A stretch of DNA of 64,000 bases from Klebsiella oxytoca (GTDB lineage: Bacteria > Pseudomonadota > Gammaproteobacteria > Enterobacterales > Enterobacteriaceae). Both the position numbers and the translations under genes were made by a program. Under the pieces are notes generated by a model. The model saw nothing but the letters and a program-made list of their open reading frames with translations. It did no database searches and was not told the DNA's origin. Positions 1-9,319 of the stretch are shown here, piece by piece. The number at the start of each line of letters is the position of its first letter. Positions within the stretch are counted from its first letter, which is position 1. The stretch lies in contig NZ_CP046115.1 in the NCBI RefSeq assembly GCF_009707385.1, forward strand, positions 1,178,001 through 1,242,000. Reading direction: 5' to 3'.

Positions 1-525
1 ATCACTGGCGTGCTGTTGGCGCTTCTGGTCAATGGCGAGTGGATCCGCTGGCTGTTCGTTATTTACCTGCTGGTGACGATTGTCGATTGCTACTTTCGCG
101 CCGGATTTATAACTCCTCCCGTCAGCCGGGTGATGCCGACGGCACCCCATGAGCTGGCGGTAGGCGGCGTCATCGGCCTGATCGCTGCTTTTCTTGGCGT
201 AGGGGGAAGCGTGATGACCGTTCCGCTGATGCGCCGCCGGGGCGTGCAGATGTCCGAAGCGGCGGCGATGGCCAACGTGCTGACGCTGCCGCTGGCGGCA
301 ACGGCGACGCTCACCTGGCTGGTGACGGCATGGCTATCGCCGGTGACGTTACCGGCTGGGTTTGTCGGCAATATCTGGCTGTCGGCAGCGGCGCAGCTGG
401 TGGCAGGAAGCTGGCTGGGATTAAAAATCGCCTCCCGCTGGCTGGCGCGTTTGCCGGATAGCTGGCATGTGCGCATTTATCCGCTCTTGCTGATAGCCGT
501 CCTGCTGGTGATGAGCATGTGGTGA
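1..525 (+). CDS. TSUP-family (TauE/SafE) membrane permease, 3' part
   Basis: C-terminal part of an inner-membrane transporter of the TSUP (TauE/SafE) family, which exports or imports small anions such as sulfite or sulfonates. The frame is open to the first base of the window, so the N-terminal half lies outside; a GTG at position 10 is internal. Visible features are at least four hydrophobic segments and the family's glycine-rich stretch (GLIAAFLGVGGSVMTVPL), which opens the second half-repeat. The ligand cannot be told from this fragment. A REP-type repeat follows the stop. Confidence 0.8.
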   Translation: MTGVLLALLVNGEWIRWLFVIYLLVTIVDCYFRAGFITPPVSRVMPTAPHELAVGGVIGLIAAFLGVGGSVMTVPLMRRRGVQMSEAAAMANVLTLPLAATATLTWLVTAWLSPVTLPAGFVGNIWLSAAAQLVAGSWLGLKIASRWLARLPDSWHVRIYPLLLIAVLLVMSMW

Positions 526-542
526 TAATGGGAAAGCGGCTT

Positions 543-632
543 CCCGGAGGCGGTGCTGCGCACCTGTCCGTATATGGACACCTCCCGTGGTGCAAGGGGC
601 CGTAGCCCGGGTAAGCGCAGCGCGACCCGGGA
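543..632. repeat. REP/BIME-like palindromic repeats
   Basis: Two REP-like palindromes in the 380-base gap between the TSUP and EamA genes: a cccggaggcggtgc...cacctgtcc type at about 543-569 and a gtagcccgggtaagcgcagc type at 602-631. Both recur in many gaps of this window. The remainder of the gap (633-947) shows no other gene. Confidence 0.7.
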
Positions 633-947
633 AAAAGCCGCACTGACGCGTGAATCCTGGCACATTCCCCAGGCCGCGCTGCCTTGTAAACTTTTCGTTA
701 ACCATGCTAATGTTCATGCACTCTTATTAACAGGGGCTTCCCGTGACGCAGATTATAATCCCAGGACATTTTGCCTCCTGCGCTGATTTACCGGCGGGCC
801 GAATGGCATTATCACCTCGCCGCCTGTTTTCCTGCGCCTGTCCCCCGCCTCCTGAAATGGTAGTCGCCGGAGTCTGATCTCCGAACGTCAGGGTATTCGT
901 TAATCATGAGTACCACTCGCTACAACTTCAGGATCTGGAACACATTT

Positions 948-1817
948 ATGCATTCTCGATATGCTTTGCTCGCCTCGCAGGCGACAACGGCGACCTTTGT
1001 CCTGCTGTGGGGCAGCGCCGCGATTTTTACCCGCTGGGGTCTGGATAACGCTTCGCCGATGGCGCTGCTGGTTTTCCGTTTTCTGATAGCCCTGCTGGCG
1101 CTGCTACCGCTCGTCATTTTGCGCAAACGCTGGCTACCGGCGCGCGGTACGCGACTGCAGGTCGCCACCACCGGACTGATGCTGATTGGCGGCTATTCCG
1201 TCTGCTACTTTGAGGCGATGGCCCACGGCGTAACGCCGGGCCTGATTGCCACTATCATGGGCATTCAGCCGATTCTTACCCTCTGCGTTGTTGAACGACG
1301 CCTGCAGGGCACCCGGCTGCTGGGCCTGCTGGTGGCGCTGGCGGGACTGGTTCTGCTGGTATGGCGGAGCTTATCGGCTTCGCAGATGGCGGTTAGTGGC
1401 ATTGTTTTTGCCCTTGCCGCTCTGCTGCTGATGACCTTTGGCGCCATTTTGCAAAAGCGCAGCCGCCAGGCGCCGGTGGACGTTCTGCCGCTACAATATC
1501 TGGTGAGCTTGCTTTTATGCGTATTGATGACGCCGGTCAGCGGTTTTGATGTTCGCTTTAGCGCCGGCTTTATCATCCCGGTGCTGTTTCTTGGCCTGCT
1601 GATTTCGGTTGTGGCCCAGCTGCTGCTGTACCGGCTGCTGAGCGCCGGTAATATCGTTAACGTCACCAGCCTGTTTTATCTGGTGCCGGTGATTACCGCG
1701 CTGCTGGATTACCTGCTGCTGGGGAACAGACTGCCCTGGGCGGCGATTGTCGGCATGGTGGCGATCCTTGGCGGAATTATGCTGGTCTTTCGCACGCCGA
1801 AAGTCAGCGCCGCATAG
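948..1817 (+). CDS. EamA-family (DMT) transporter
   Basis: Drug/metabolite-superfamily transporter of about 289 residues with ten predicted membrane segments arranged as two EamA repeats (roughly residues 10-140 and 150-285). The first repeat begins with the typical FVLLWGSAAIF segment and the second ends GGIMLVF. Family members export amino acids, purines or other metabolites; the substrate cannot be inferred. An upstream in-frame ATG at 906 would add 14 polar residues before the hydrophobic start. The ATG at 948 places the first membrane helix near the N terminus, as is usual, and has a GGA nearby; the choice is moderately certain. A strong hairpin follows the stop. Confidence 0.85.
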   Translation: MHSRYALLASQATTATFVLLWGSAAIFTRWGLDNASPMALLVFRFLIALLALLPLVILRKRWLPARGTRLQVATTGLMLIGGYSVCYFEAMAHGVTPGLIATIMGIQPILTLCVVERRLQGTRLLGLLVALAGLVLLVWRSLSASQMAVSGIVFALAALLLMTFGAILQKRSRQAPVDVLPLQYLVSLLLCVLMTPVSGFDVRFSAGFIIPVLFLGLLISVVAQLLLYRLLSAGNIVNVTSLFYLVPVITALLDYLLLGNRLPWAAIVGMVAILGGIMLVFRTPKVSAA

Positions 1818-1823
1818 CCAATA

Positions 1824-1843
1824 ACCCGGGCGTTTGCCCGGGT
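1824..1843 (+). terminator. Hairpin terminator after the EamA gene
   Basis: Perfect inverted repeat ACCCGGGC-GTTT-GCCCGGGT starting six bases after the stop codon. The T-rich stretch begins only about 12 bases later, so it is probably a terminator, though not a textbook one. Confidence 0.6.
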
Positions 1844-1910
1844 CATCCTGCTGTCATTTTTCTTGCGCATGCTCTCGCGAGACGCTGGCGCTGATAAGGA
1901 AAATTAAACG

Positions 1911-2573
1911 ATGGGCAAAACGCTGACTATTTTCGATCTGGATAATACGTTAATTAAGGGCGATAGCAGTACGCTATGGAGCCGCTTTATGGTACGCGAG
2001 GGCTGGGTAAACGATCCGGGTTACCTGGCGCGTGAAGCGCAGCAGATGGAGGACTACGATCGCGGCGAAATGAATATCGCCGATTATGTGGCTCTGATTC
2101 AGGCGCCGCTAATTGGCGTATCAAAGCAGGAAGTGGACACGCTGCTGGCGCGCTGCGTGCGTGAAGAGATTATGCCGCGCGTGTATCCCCAGGCGTGGGA
2201 TCTGATTCGTACTTTACAGGCTAAAGATGAGCAGATGCTGGTTATCTCGGCGTCGGTAAGCCTGCTGGTGCAGGCGGTCGCGGCGGAGCTCGGCATCGAA
2301 CAGGCGTTGGGGATTGACGTCGAGATGGTTGATGGCGGCTATAGTGGCGTTATTGCCGGTACGCCGAGCTACCAGCAGGGGAAAGTGGTGCGTCTTGAGC
2401 AGTGGCAACAGGCGCATCCTGAATATTCGGGCGAGGTGACTTTCTACACCGACTCGATCAACGATCTGCCGCTGTGCCTGCACGCCGATCGCGTGAGGCT
2501 GGTCAATCCCTGTCCGCAGTTAATCGCGGCGAATGCGCAGCATCAGTGGCCGGTGCTGGAGTGGCGGCTGTGA
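1911..2573 (+). CDS. HAD-superfamily IB phosphatase
   Basis: Cytoplasmic hydrolase of 220 residues in HAD subfamily IB (phosphoserine-phosphatase-like). Motif I is FDLDNTL with nucleophile Asp9 and acid/base Asp11. Motif II lies in MLVISASVS, motif III lysine in QQGKVV, and motif IV is TDSINDLPL near residue 182. The helical cap lies between motifs I and II. The substrate is unknown; family members dephosphorylate small phosphomonoesters. AGGAAAATTAAACG precedes the ATG. The phosphonate transporter genes downstream are on the opposite strand, so a shared role is only a guess. Confidence 0.85.
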   Translation: MGKTLTIFDLDNTLIKGDSSTLWSRFMVREGWVNDPGYLAREAQQMEDYDRGEMNIADYVALIQAPLIGVSKQEVDTLLARCVREEIMPRVYPQAWDLIRTLQAKDEQMLVISASVSLLVQAVAAELGIEQALGIDVEMVDGGYSGVIAGTPSYQQGKVVRLEQWQQAHPEYSGEVTFYTDSINDLPLCLHADRVRLVNPCPQLIAANAQHQWPVLEWRL

Positions 2574-2577
2574 TTTT

Positions 2578-2718
2578 CCCCCGGGTTGCGGCGTAAACGC
2601 CGTACCCGGGCTACTTTTTCGTGCTGTTTGGGTAGCCCGGACAGGCGCATTGCGCCGCCTCCGGGAATGTCGCGATATCAGGTCCCCCCCGGGGGTAGCC
2701 CGGGTAAGCGCAGCGCAA
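2578..2718. repeat. REP cluster between convergent genes
   Basis: Three REP-like palindromes fill the convergent gap: about 2581-2612 (gttgcggcgtaaacgccgta core), about 2633-2665 (cagg-cgcattgcg-ccgcctcc core) and about 2695-2716 (gtagcccgggtaagcgcagc). The last one abuts the stop codon of the phnE-like gene. Confidence 0.75.
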
Positions 2719-3600
2719 CTAATCAGCCTTAAACAGCGGCACCACGCTGCCGCCAATATAGCGACGGCGTAGCCAGGCGGAAAGCGTATCCATCGCCATC
2801 ACCACCGCCACCAGCAGCAGGGTAATAAACATCACCACGTCCCAGTTCCACAGGCGCATATTTTCGGCATAAATCAGGCCGATGCCCCCCGCGCCGACAA
2901 AGCCGAGCACCGCCGCGGAACGGGTATTGGACTCAATCTGATACAAACTTAGCGCCAGAAACGTCGGGAAAGACTGGGTAAAAATGCTAAAACGGTGCTT
3001 CTGCAAACTATTTGCCCCCACCGCCGTCAGTCCGCGTCCGGGAGAGCGGTCTACCGCCTCATGCCCCTCGGCGTAAAGACGGCCCAGAAGCCCGGTATCC
3101 TGCATGATAATCGCCAGTACCCCGGCCAGCGGCCCAAGTCCGACGGCGCGGACAAAAATCAGCCCCCAGATTGCCATATCGATGCCGCGTAAAATGTCGA
3201 ACAACCGGCGCATCAGCACGGCGATAATCCCGGGAAGGAAGCCGCGCATAATATTGCGCGCCGCCAGAAACGAGAGCAGCAGGGCGATGACCGTCGCGGT
3301 AATGGTCCCGGAGAAAACAATCGCCAGGGTAATCGCGATTTGCGTGAAGTAGTAGCCGAACGGCCAGTTGAGAAAGTCGTTCCAGACGAACATGCGCAGA
3401 AGATAGCGGCCGATTTGCTGCAGCCCGGTGGCGAGCTGCTCGCCGCTGATGCCGAACTGCATAAAGAACCATATATAGTAGAGCACGCTGGCCAGCGTCA
3501 GCAGGCCGATATAGCGCAGATAACGGCCCTGGGCCTGATATAAATGTTGATGCTGGCGACGGCTGGCGGCGATATCCGGCTGATTTTGCCACTGACTCAT
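2719..3600 (-). CDS. phnE: Phosphonate-type ABC transporter permease 2 (PhnE family)
   Basis: Inner-membrane permease of 293 residues, second of two PhnE-like subunits in this importer. It has about six membrane segments and the EAA-type loop, seen here as VGANSLQKHRFSIF, followed by the family signature GFVGAGGIG near residue 230. The ATG at 3600 follows GGAGGGGAAAAA and overlaps the upstream permease stop as ATGA, which implies translational coupling; the seven-residue upstream extension is not needed. Paired PhnE permeases are known for phosphonate, phosphite and hypophosphite importers, so the exact phosphorus ligand is uncertain. Confidence 0.85.
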   Translation of the reverse strand: MSQWQNQPDIAASRRQHQHLYQAQGRYLRYIGLLTLASVLYYIWFFMQFGISGEQLATGLQQIGRYLLRMFVWNDFLNWPFGYYFTQIAITLAIVFSGTITATVIALLLSFLAARNIMRGFLPGIIAVLMRRLFDILRGIDMAIWGLIFVRAVGLGPLAGVLAIIMQDTGLLGRLYAEGHEAVDRSPGRGLTAVGANSLQKHRFSIFTQSFPTFLALSLYQIESNTRSAAVLGFVGAGGIGLIYAENMRLWNWDVVMFITLLLVAVVMAMDTLSAWLRRRYIGGSVVPLFKAD

Positions 3601-4469
3601 TTTTTCCCCTCCACAACCCACTGCCGCAGGCGACCGGACAGCATATCCAGCAGCGAGACCACGATAATAATCAACAGCAGCGTGATACTGACCTGATCGT
3701 AACGGTCGAGTTTGATATTGGTCATCAGCTCCTGGCCGATGCCGCCTGCGCCCACCAGCCCAAGAATGGTTGAGGAGCGGAAGTTAATTTCGAGACGCAT
3801 AAAGCCGTATGAGAGAAAGATGGGTTTTACCTGCGGCCACAGGGCGAAGCGGATACGCTGCAGAGGCGACGCGCCGCAGGCGGCCAGGCCGCGCACCGGT
3901 TTATCCTGAGCGCTCTCTACCGCTTCATAAAACAGTTTGGTCAGGCTGCCTATAGTGTGCAGCATTAATGCCAGAAAACCGGGTATCGCCCCGATACCAA
4001 AAGCCATGACGAAAATCACCGCCCACGCCAGCTCCGGCATGGTGCGCAGAAAAGCCACCAGCACGCGAACGGCAAAGCGCAGCGGGGCGGGGGACCAGGC
4101 GTTATTGGCGGCAACGAACGCCAGGAGGGAGGCGATAACCACGGCAACCAGCGTAGAGGCCAGCGCCAGCTGTAGCGTCTCCCAGATAAGCGGCAGCTGT
4201 ATCGGCAGGCGATAGCCCCAGTAAGCCAGCGAGCCTTTGGTATGCGAATCGGCAAACAGATCGGCGATGTGCAGAGTCGGCAACGTCTCGAACATGTAAT
4301 CGAGAAAATTGGGCAGCGAATGCCAGATGGTAAAGAGATTAAACTCGGCCATGCTGCCGGCGGCAAAATAGAGAACCAGTAGCAGCAGGGAGCCGCTAAA
4401 GGTATCGCGTTTTTGTCGCGAGCGGACCTGCTGATAATAGCGCTCAAATTCGGTATGGGAGTTGTTCAT
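3597..4469 (-). CDS. phnE: Phosphonate-type ABC transporter permease 1 (PhnE family)
   Basis: Permease of 290 residues, paralogous to the one downstream. It carries membrane segments, the cytoplasmic loop CGASPLQRIRFALWP and the GLVGAGGIGQEL signature. A TTG at 4487 could extend the protein by six residues; the ATG at 4469 (MNNSHTEFERYY) is the more likely start, although no strong Shine-Dalgarno is visible. The gene follows phnD by about 68 bases and overlaps the next permease by four bases, giving the operon order phnC-phnD-phnE-phnE. Confidence 0.85.
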   Translation of the reverse strand: MNNSHTEFERYYQQVRSRQKRDTFSGSLLLLVLYFAAGSMAEFNLFTIWHSLPNFLDYMFETLPTLHIADLFADSHTKGSLAYWGYRLPIQLPLIWETLQLALASTLVAVVIASLLAFVAANNAWSPAPLRFAVRVLVAFLRTMPELAWAVIFVMAFGIGAIPGFLALMLHTIGSLTKLFYEAVESAQDKPVRGLAACGASPLQRIRFALWPQVKPIFLSYGFMRLEINFRSSTILGLVGAGGIGQELMTNIKLDRYDQVSITLLLIIIVVSLLDMLSGRLRQWVVEGKK

Positions 4470-4537
4470 GCGTCGCAGTGTCTTCAACGAGTCGTCGCTG
4501 CCCGCGAAAATGACCGGGCAGCGACGTCAGGGCGGGA

Positions 4538-5479
4538 TTAACGCGCGCTAACCAGTTCGCGTTTCATATCAATGATCTGCTGGAAATCAGCTACGCTGCC
4601 CGGGCCGATATGCTGCGTGCCGCCCATAGCTTTGATAAAGCAGGCGTGATCGTCGGTATCCAGCTTTTTAATCGCGGTGACGACTTTAGACTTAAAGTCA
4701 GCAGGCAGGGAATTGCTGACCAGGATTGGGCCATTCGGGATCAGCGGCGATTGCCAGATAATGCGGATTTGCTTCATCAAATCCGGGTGATCCATGCGAA
4801 TCAGACGGTTGAATGCGCCAACGCTGTAGCCGCTGTTATAGTCACCGACCATGGAGGTCCAGGTGACCGCGCCGGCAAACTGACCGTTCAGCACGCCCAG
4901 AATATCCTGCTCATGACCGCCGGAGAAGGTGACGCTGGAGAAGAAGTTATTATATTTATTATCCGAAGTACCGCCGAACTGCTGTTTAAAGGCGTGGTTG
5001 GGAATTAAAAAACCGGAAGTGGAGTCCGGATCGGCGAAGCCAAACGCTTTGCCTTTCAGATCTTCTAACTTTTTATACGGACTGTCGGCTTTGACAATCA
5101 CCACCGAGTGATAGCCGCGGGATTGATCTTTATCATCTACGGCAATCCCGACAATATCGACGGCTTTAGGATTGTTAATATAAACGGAAGCGTATGATGA
5201 CGGCGACATACTTAAGACCACGTCAACTTTCCCGCCCAATAATCCCTGGATTACCCCGGAATAATCGGAAGAGTTTCGCAATTTGGTATCAACATTCAGC
5301 TCTTTATCGAGGAATTGTTTAACGCACTGGTTATCACCAATTTGCTGCGTAGCGTTTTGCCCGCCGAGTATACCCAAATTTAATTCTTTAGGTTGCCCGG
5401 CTGCGCTTACCTGCCACGTCATCATAATCCCTGCAATTACTGCGGATAAACGAACTGCGCCAGTGGTGTACTTTTTCAT
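4538..5479 (-). CDS. phnD: Phosphonate-type ABC transporter periplasmic binding protein (PhnD family)
   Basis: Periplasmic solute-binding protein of 313 residues. An N-terminal signal peptide (MKKYTTGAVRLSAVIAG..., cleavage probably after VSA) is followed by LNLGILGGQNATQQ. The PhnD-family ligand loop is seen as VVLSMSPSSYA and GFADPDSTSGFLIPN, where Ser/Thr residues hold the phosphorus oxyanion in characterised members. Two cysteines near residues 53 and 281 might form a disulfide. No C-P lyase, phosphonatase or phosphite dehydrogenase gene lies in the window, so the fate of the ligand is not shown here. Confidence 0.88.
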   Translation of the reverse strand: MKKYTTGAVRLSAVIAGIMMTWQVSAAGQPKELNLGILGGQNATQQIGDNQCVKQFLDKELNVDTKLRNSSDYSGVIQGLLGGKVDVVLSMSPSSYASVYINNPKAVDIVGIAVDDKDQSRGYHSVVIVKADSPYKKLEDLKGKAFGFADPDSTSGFLIPNHAFKQQFGGTSDNKYNNFFSSVTFSGGHEQDILGVLNGQFAGAVTWTSMVGDYNSGYSVGAFNRLIRMDHPDLMKQIRIIWQSPLIPNGPILVSNSLPADFKSKVVTAIKKLDTDDHACFIKAMGGTQHIGPGSVADFQQIIDMKRELVSAR

Positions 5480-5502
5480 TATTTTTCCCGTGTGAGTGAA
5501 AT

Positions 5503-6345
5503 TTAATGCAATTGGCTAATTTCATCGCCATACAGCCGATGCAGAATATCCTGACTCAGCCTAGTGGGATGGTCGTCAAAAATAATCTTGCCGTTGGCCA
5601 CGCCGATAACCCGTGTGCAATATTCTCGAACCAGTTCCACCGAATGCAGGTTTACCATTACGCTGATACCCTGTTCGCTAATTTCGCGCAGGACATTCAT
5701 GATCCGCTGCGTATTTTTCGGGTCCAGCGAGGCGACCGGTTCATCGGCCAGTAAAATTCCCGGGTTTTGCATCAGGGCCCGGCAAATCGCCACGCGCTGC
5801 ATCTGCCCGCCGGAGAGATTTTCCGCCCGCTGTAGCGCATGCGGCAGCATGTTCATCCATTCCAACAGGGAAATGGCGCGGGCCCGGTCGGCATCGGGGA
5901 AAACTTTGAATAATGACTTCAGGGTCGAGGTTTGGCTGAGGCGCCCCAGCAGTACGTTAGTCAGGACGTCGAGACGCGGGACCAGACAGAAATCCTGAAA
6001 GATCATACCGCACTGGCTGCGCCAGGCGTTTAGCGCGCGGCCTGACAGCTTCGACACGTCCTGCGGCGTACCCCTTTCCGGATAGCTCAGGATTTCGCCG
6101 CCGCTGGCGCGATGGGTACCGTTAATGACGTGCAGAAGAGTTGACTTTCCGGCGCCGGAGCGGCCAATTACGCCAACCAGTTCGCCCTTACAGAGGTCGA
6201 AACTGATGTTATCCAGTACGGTCTGCTGTGGGTTCCAGCTTTTTCTCAGGTTACGTACGCTCAGCACCTGCCTCTGCTGGTCAAGCAGCGGTGGCCTGAA
6301 CGGTTGAAAATCGGTTTCGGCAACCGCTGCCAGAGAACTGTTCAT
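5503..6345 (-). CDS. phnC: Phosphonate-type ABC transporter ATP-binding protein (PhnC family)
   Basis: ABC ATPase of 280 residues and first gene of the minus-strand phn operon. It shows Walker [10 protein letters not shown] (about residues 61-69), Q-loop [10 protein letters not shown], signature LSGGQMQRV, Walker B ILLADEP and the switch histidine in VNLHSVEL. A roughly 28-residue N-terminal extension precedes the ATPase domain. It energises the two PhnE permeases at the inner membrane. A CRP-like palindrome lies about 125 bases upstream. Confidence 0.88.
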   Translation of the reverse strand: MNSSLAAVAETDFQPFRPPLLDQQRQVLSVRNLRKSWNPQQTVLDNISFDLCKGELVGVIGRSGAGKSTLLHVINGTHRASGGEILSYPERGTPQDVSKLSGRALNAWRSQCGMIFQDFCLVPRLDVLTNVLLGRLSQTSTLKSLFKVFPDADRARAISLLEWMNMLPHALQRAENLSGGQMQRVAICRALMQNPGILLADEPVASLDPKNTQRIMNVLREISEQGISVMVNLHSVELVREYCTRVIGVANGKIIFDDHPTRLSQDILHRLYGDEISQLH

Positions 6346-6470
6346 AAAATGTGTCCAGGTTCATCAGTTAACTGGGCACTATTAATGGTGTTTTATGTGA
6401 CTAACAGATGACATTCAGGCGAACAAATAATGAACGGATGTATCAATTCAGGATTTTTTTGCTGAAAAAG

Positions 6471-6486
6471 TGTGATTTTTATCACG
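6471..6486. promoter_or_regulatory. Putative CRP-cAMP binding site
   Basis: TGTGATTTTTATCACG matches the CRP core TGTGA-N6-TCACA at nine of ten fixed positions and sits in A/T-rich flanks (aaaag...tttt), as expected. It lies about 125 bases upstream of phnC and about 790 upstream of ecpR, so phnC is the more likely target. The promoter itself was not identified. Confidence 0.5.
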
Positions 6487-7276
6487 TTTTTATGTCGACA
6501 AGCAGGCATATGAGAATACTCTGCCTACCTTTAATACGCGATAACGCATGAGATTAATAATCATATGTATTTCTTCTGACAAAAAAGAGTCGCCGTATGC
6601 GACATTTGCTGGAGAAAGTCATCGCCTTTAGCGCAGGGAGAATGATTGCGGATGTTCGTCTCAGGCTTGTGCCTGAGTCGGTTTAACCGAGTAGATAACC
6701 AATTCTTGTTCCAGTACGCTTTACTCCGTAATTTTTTAGTCGGCGACTATACCTTTTGTGCGGACTATAATTCCATTATTTTTGCTAATTAATGAAATTA
6801 ACCACTGCTTTTGTATTGATTATTAGATTTATATTCTTATTTTTTGAATTTGCTCGGTTTTTTTGCTTTTTCGAACGAAAGTCCCCTTAAGAATTATCTT
6901 AACGGCTAATAGCTAAGATCCTGGAACATATCATATTCACTTAAGAATCTACGTATGTGGCAACATTAACGAACTGAAAAACAATGGTTTTTTTGCTTAA
7001 CTCAATTTCCTTATTTTTATTATTCAGGCTTAAATTGACCTGGTCGGTAATTGGCCCTTAGCGCACTTATTGACACACATCCTGAAAAATCCTAAATTTG
7101 ATTACACAAGAAACAAGCAAGTCATTTAGTGTTCTTTGTCTCCTCAAGTAATACTATTTTGAGTTTTAGACTAGATATATAAAAGAGGGAATTTGCTGAC
7201 TTAGACTTTGCAGGCCTGGGCTATCAGCAGTGTTGTGATACGTTCAAGATTTCCAGGACTATGGGGTTTAATTTAT
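6487..7276. other. AT-rich non-coding region upstream of ecpR
   Basis: About 790 bases clearly richer in A+T than the surrounding genes, with many homopolymeric T and A runs and no supported ORF. In E. coli the DNA before ecpR is AT-rich and bound by H-NS and IHF; the same kind of silenced, long regulatory region is inferred here. No individual site can be named with confidence. Confidence 0.5.
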
Positions 7277-7819
7277 ATGGATTATAAAGATTCTTTAGAT
7301 CAGTGCATCTGGCCAGCGCATGACAGTTATTTTAAAAAAGGTCTCGCTGAGCTGATTCTGGATATTGATGACTTAATTTATCTGTCACTTGAAAGGGTAC
7401 GTCAGGAATTTGTATTTATTAATCTGAGCTCTAGTTCGCTTAATTATTTTATCCGCCGCGATAATGAGTGGCTGGCTGAAATGAAGGGCAAGCAGATTGT
7501 ATTGATTGCTGCACGGCGTTCGGAAGCACTGGCAAATTATTGGTATTATAACGGTTCAATTCGTGGCGTCGTCTACGTAGACTTAGCGAAAGATATTCGC
7601 CATGAGTTAGCTTATGTCATTAATGGCCGTTTTCTACGTAAAGATATAAAGAAAGATAAAATCACTAACAGGGAAATGCAAATAATCCGTATGACGGCGC
7701 AGGGAATGCATCCGAAATCTATCGCCAAAATTGAAAATTGTAGTGTGAAAACAGTATATACCCATCGGCGAAATGCCGAGGCAAAACTGTATTCAAAAAT
7801 ATATAAGTTAGCGCTTTAA
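7277..7819 (+). CDS. ecpR: EcpR (MatA) LuxR-type activator of the ecp operon
   Basis: DNA-binding regulator of 180 residues that controls the E. coli common pilus operon. The N-terminal part resembles EcpR ([12 protein letters not shown]... and [20 protein letters not shown]), and the C-terminal 65 residues form a LuxR helix-turn-helix ([16 protein letters not shown]...[16 protein letters not shown]). The chosen ATG aligns with an internal Met of the longer E. coli protein; an in-frame TTG at 7208 would add 23 poorly conserved residues. The gene is AT-rich compared with its neighbours. It is separated from ecpA by about 160 bases, so ecpA may have its own promoter. Confidence 0.9.
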   Translation: MDYKDSLDQCIWPAHDSYFKKGLAELILDIDDLIYLSLERVRQEFVFINLSSSSLNYFIRRDNEWLAEMKGKQIVLIAARRSEALANYWYYNGSIRGVVYVDLAKDIRHELAYVINGRFLRKDIKKDKITNREMQIIRMTAQGMHPKSIAKIENCSVKTVYTHRRNAEAKLYSKIYKLAL

Positions 7820-7978
7820 CTGTAATACTGTAATAAATGTTTTTTTAAATTGTGCACCAGGTCGTTATACCCAAAATAATTCATATCGCAGTTAATATCT
7901 ATGCGGCCTGAACTATGGCGGGAAATGCACACAAACGTGGGACATAAAGTCCCTAAATAAACTCAGGATGAAAATGCT

Positions 7979-8566
7979 ATGAAAAAGAAGGTTATTGCAA
8001 TTGCTCTGGTAGCCGCGTTTGCCGGTATGGGTGTCGCTCAGGCAGCTGACGTTACTGCTCAGGCAGTCGCTACCTGGTCTGCAACCGCTAAAAAAGATAC
8101 TTCCAGCAAGCTGGTCGTCACTCCGCTTGGCAGCCTGGCTTTCCAGTATGCCGAAGGGATTGAAGGCTTTAACACTCAGAAAGGTCTGTTTGATGTAGCA
8201 ATCGAAGGTGATACCACCGCGACCGCATTCAAACTGACTTCTCGTCTGATCACCAACACCCTGACTCAGCTGGATACCTCTGGTTCTACTCTGAGCGTGG
8301 GCGTTGAATACAACGGCGTTTCAGTCGGAAAAACTGCCGACACCACTATGATCGATACCGCTGCAGGCACCCTGGGCGGCAACCTGAGCGCGCTGTCTAA
8401 CGGTTATAAAACCACTGGCCGTACTACAGCACAGGACGGTTTCACGTTCTCCATCATCAGCGGCACCACCGATGGCACCACAGCTGTGACTAACTACAGC
8501 GCCCTGCCGGAAGGTATCTGGAGCGGCGACGTCAGCGTACAGTTCGACGCTACCTGGACCAGCTGA
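7979..8566 (+). CDS. ecpA: EcpA (MatB) major pilin of the common pilus
   Basis: Structural subunit of the ECP fimbria, 195 residues. Signal peptide [22 protein letters not shown] with cleavage before [13 protein letters not shown]. The mature protein is highly similar to E. coli EcpA, including [18 protein letters not shown] and the C-terminal [13 protein letters not shown]. It is secreted through the Sec system and polymerised on the cell surface by the EcpB/EcpE chaperones and the EcpC usher. A strong stem-loop lies between it and ecpB, consistent with high pilin output relative to downstream genes. Confidence 0.96.
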   Translation: MKKKVIAIALVAAFAGMGVAQAADVTAQAVATWSATAKKDTSSKLVVTPLGSLAFQYAEGIEGFNTQKGLFDVAIEGDTTATAFKLTSRLITNTLTQLDTSGSTLSVGVEYNGVSVGKTADTTMIDTAAGTLGGNLSALSNGYKTTGRTTAQDGFTFSIISGTTDGTTAVTNYSALPEGIWSGDVSVQFDATWTS

Positions 8567-8582
8567 TTCTCTCGTAGCACCA

Positions 8583-8603
8583 GGCAGGGGGATATCCCCT
8601 GCC
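8583..8603 (+). terminator. Intercistronic stem-loop after ecpA
   Basis: GGCAGGGG-GATAT-CCCCTGCC is a perfect 8-bp stem with a 5-base loop, followed by TTATTTC, 17 bases after the ecpA stop and 23 before ecpB. It could act as a partial terminator or protect the 3' end of the pilin mRNA. Either would raise pilin over chaperone and usher. Confidence 0.6.
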
Positions 8604-8625
8604 TTATTTCATGGACTGAATTCAT

Positions 8626-9294
8626 ATGAAAAAACACATTCTGGCCGTCGGCCTGTTGCTCAGTGGAATGACGCCAGCCCTGGCGCTGGATGTGGGCGAT
8701 ATCTCTTCATTTATGAACAGCGACAGCAGCACGCTGAGCAAAGAGATCAAAAATACGACCGACAGCGGTCGCTTAATTAACATTCATCTGGAACGCCTTT
8801 CTTCCCCGCTGGACGGCGGCGCGGTGATCCCGATGGACAAACCGGATGAAGTCTTACTCACCCCCGCCAGTCTATTACTGCCCGCGAAGGCCAGCGACGC
8901 CATTCGCTTTTTCTATAAAGGCCCGGCTGACGACAAAGAGCGCTATTACCGCATTGTCTGGTTCGATCAGGCGCTCAGCGATGCCCAGCGCAATAGCGCT
9001 ACCCGCAGCGCGGTGGCCACGGCTTCAGCGCGTATCGGCACCATCCTGGTGGTGGCTCCGAGAAAGGTTAATTTCCGCTATCAGTACGCTGACGGAAAGA
9101 TGGTGAATACCGGCAACGCCACGCTGCGTATTCTCGCTTACGGTCCGTGTCTGAAACCGGCTGATGGTAAGGAATGCAAGGAAAACTACTTCCTGATGCC
9201 AGGAAAAGAGCGCCGCTTTACGCGGGTCAACGTGGCTGACAAAAAAGGACGGGTCGCACTCTGGCAGGGCGAGCAGTTTGTTCCCGTGAAATAG
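8626..9294 (+). CDS. ecpB: EcpB (MatC) pilus assembly chaperone
   Basis: Periplasmic chaperone of 222 residues for EcpA/EcpD. Signal peptide [20 protein letters not shown], then an N-terminal immunoglobulin-like domain with the ecp-type motif [24 protein letters not shown] and ERYYRIVWF. This replaces the classical PapD-type motifs. Two cysteines near residues 184 and 189 lie in the second domain. It is related to EcpE in the same operon, so the system carries two chaperones. Confidence 0.93.
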   Translation: MKKHILAVGLLLSGMTPALALDVGDISSFMNSDSSTLSKEIKNTTDSGRLINIHLERLSSPLDGGAVIPMDKPDEVLLTPASLLLPAKASDAIRFFYKGPADDKERYYRIVWFDQALSDAQRNSATRSAVATASARIGTILVVAPRKVNFRYQYADGKMVNTGNATLRILAYGPCLKPADGKECKENYFLMPGKERRFTRVNVADKKGRVALWQGEQFVPVK

Positions 9295-9319
9295 ACATCT
9301 GTGCTTACGGACTGAGACT

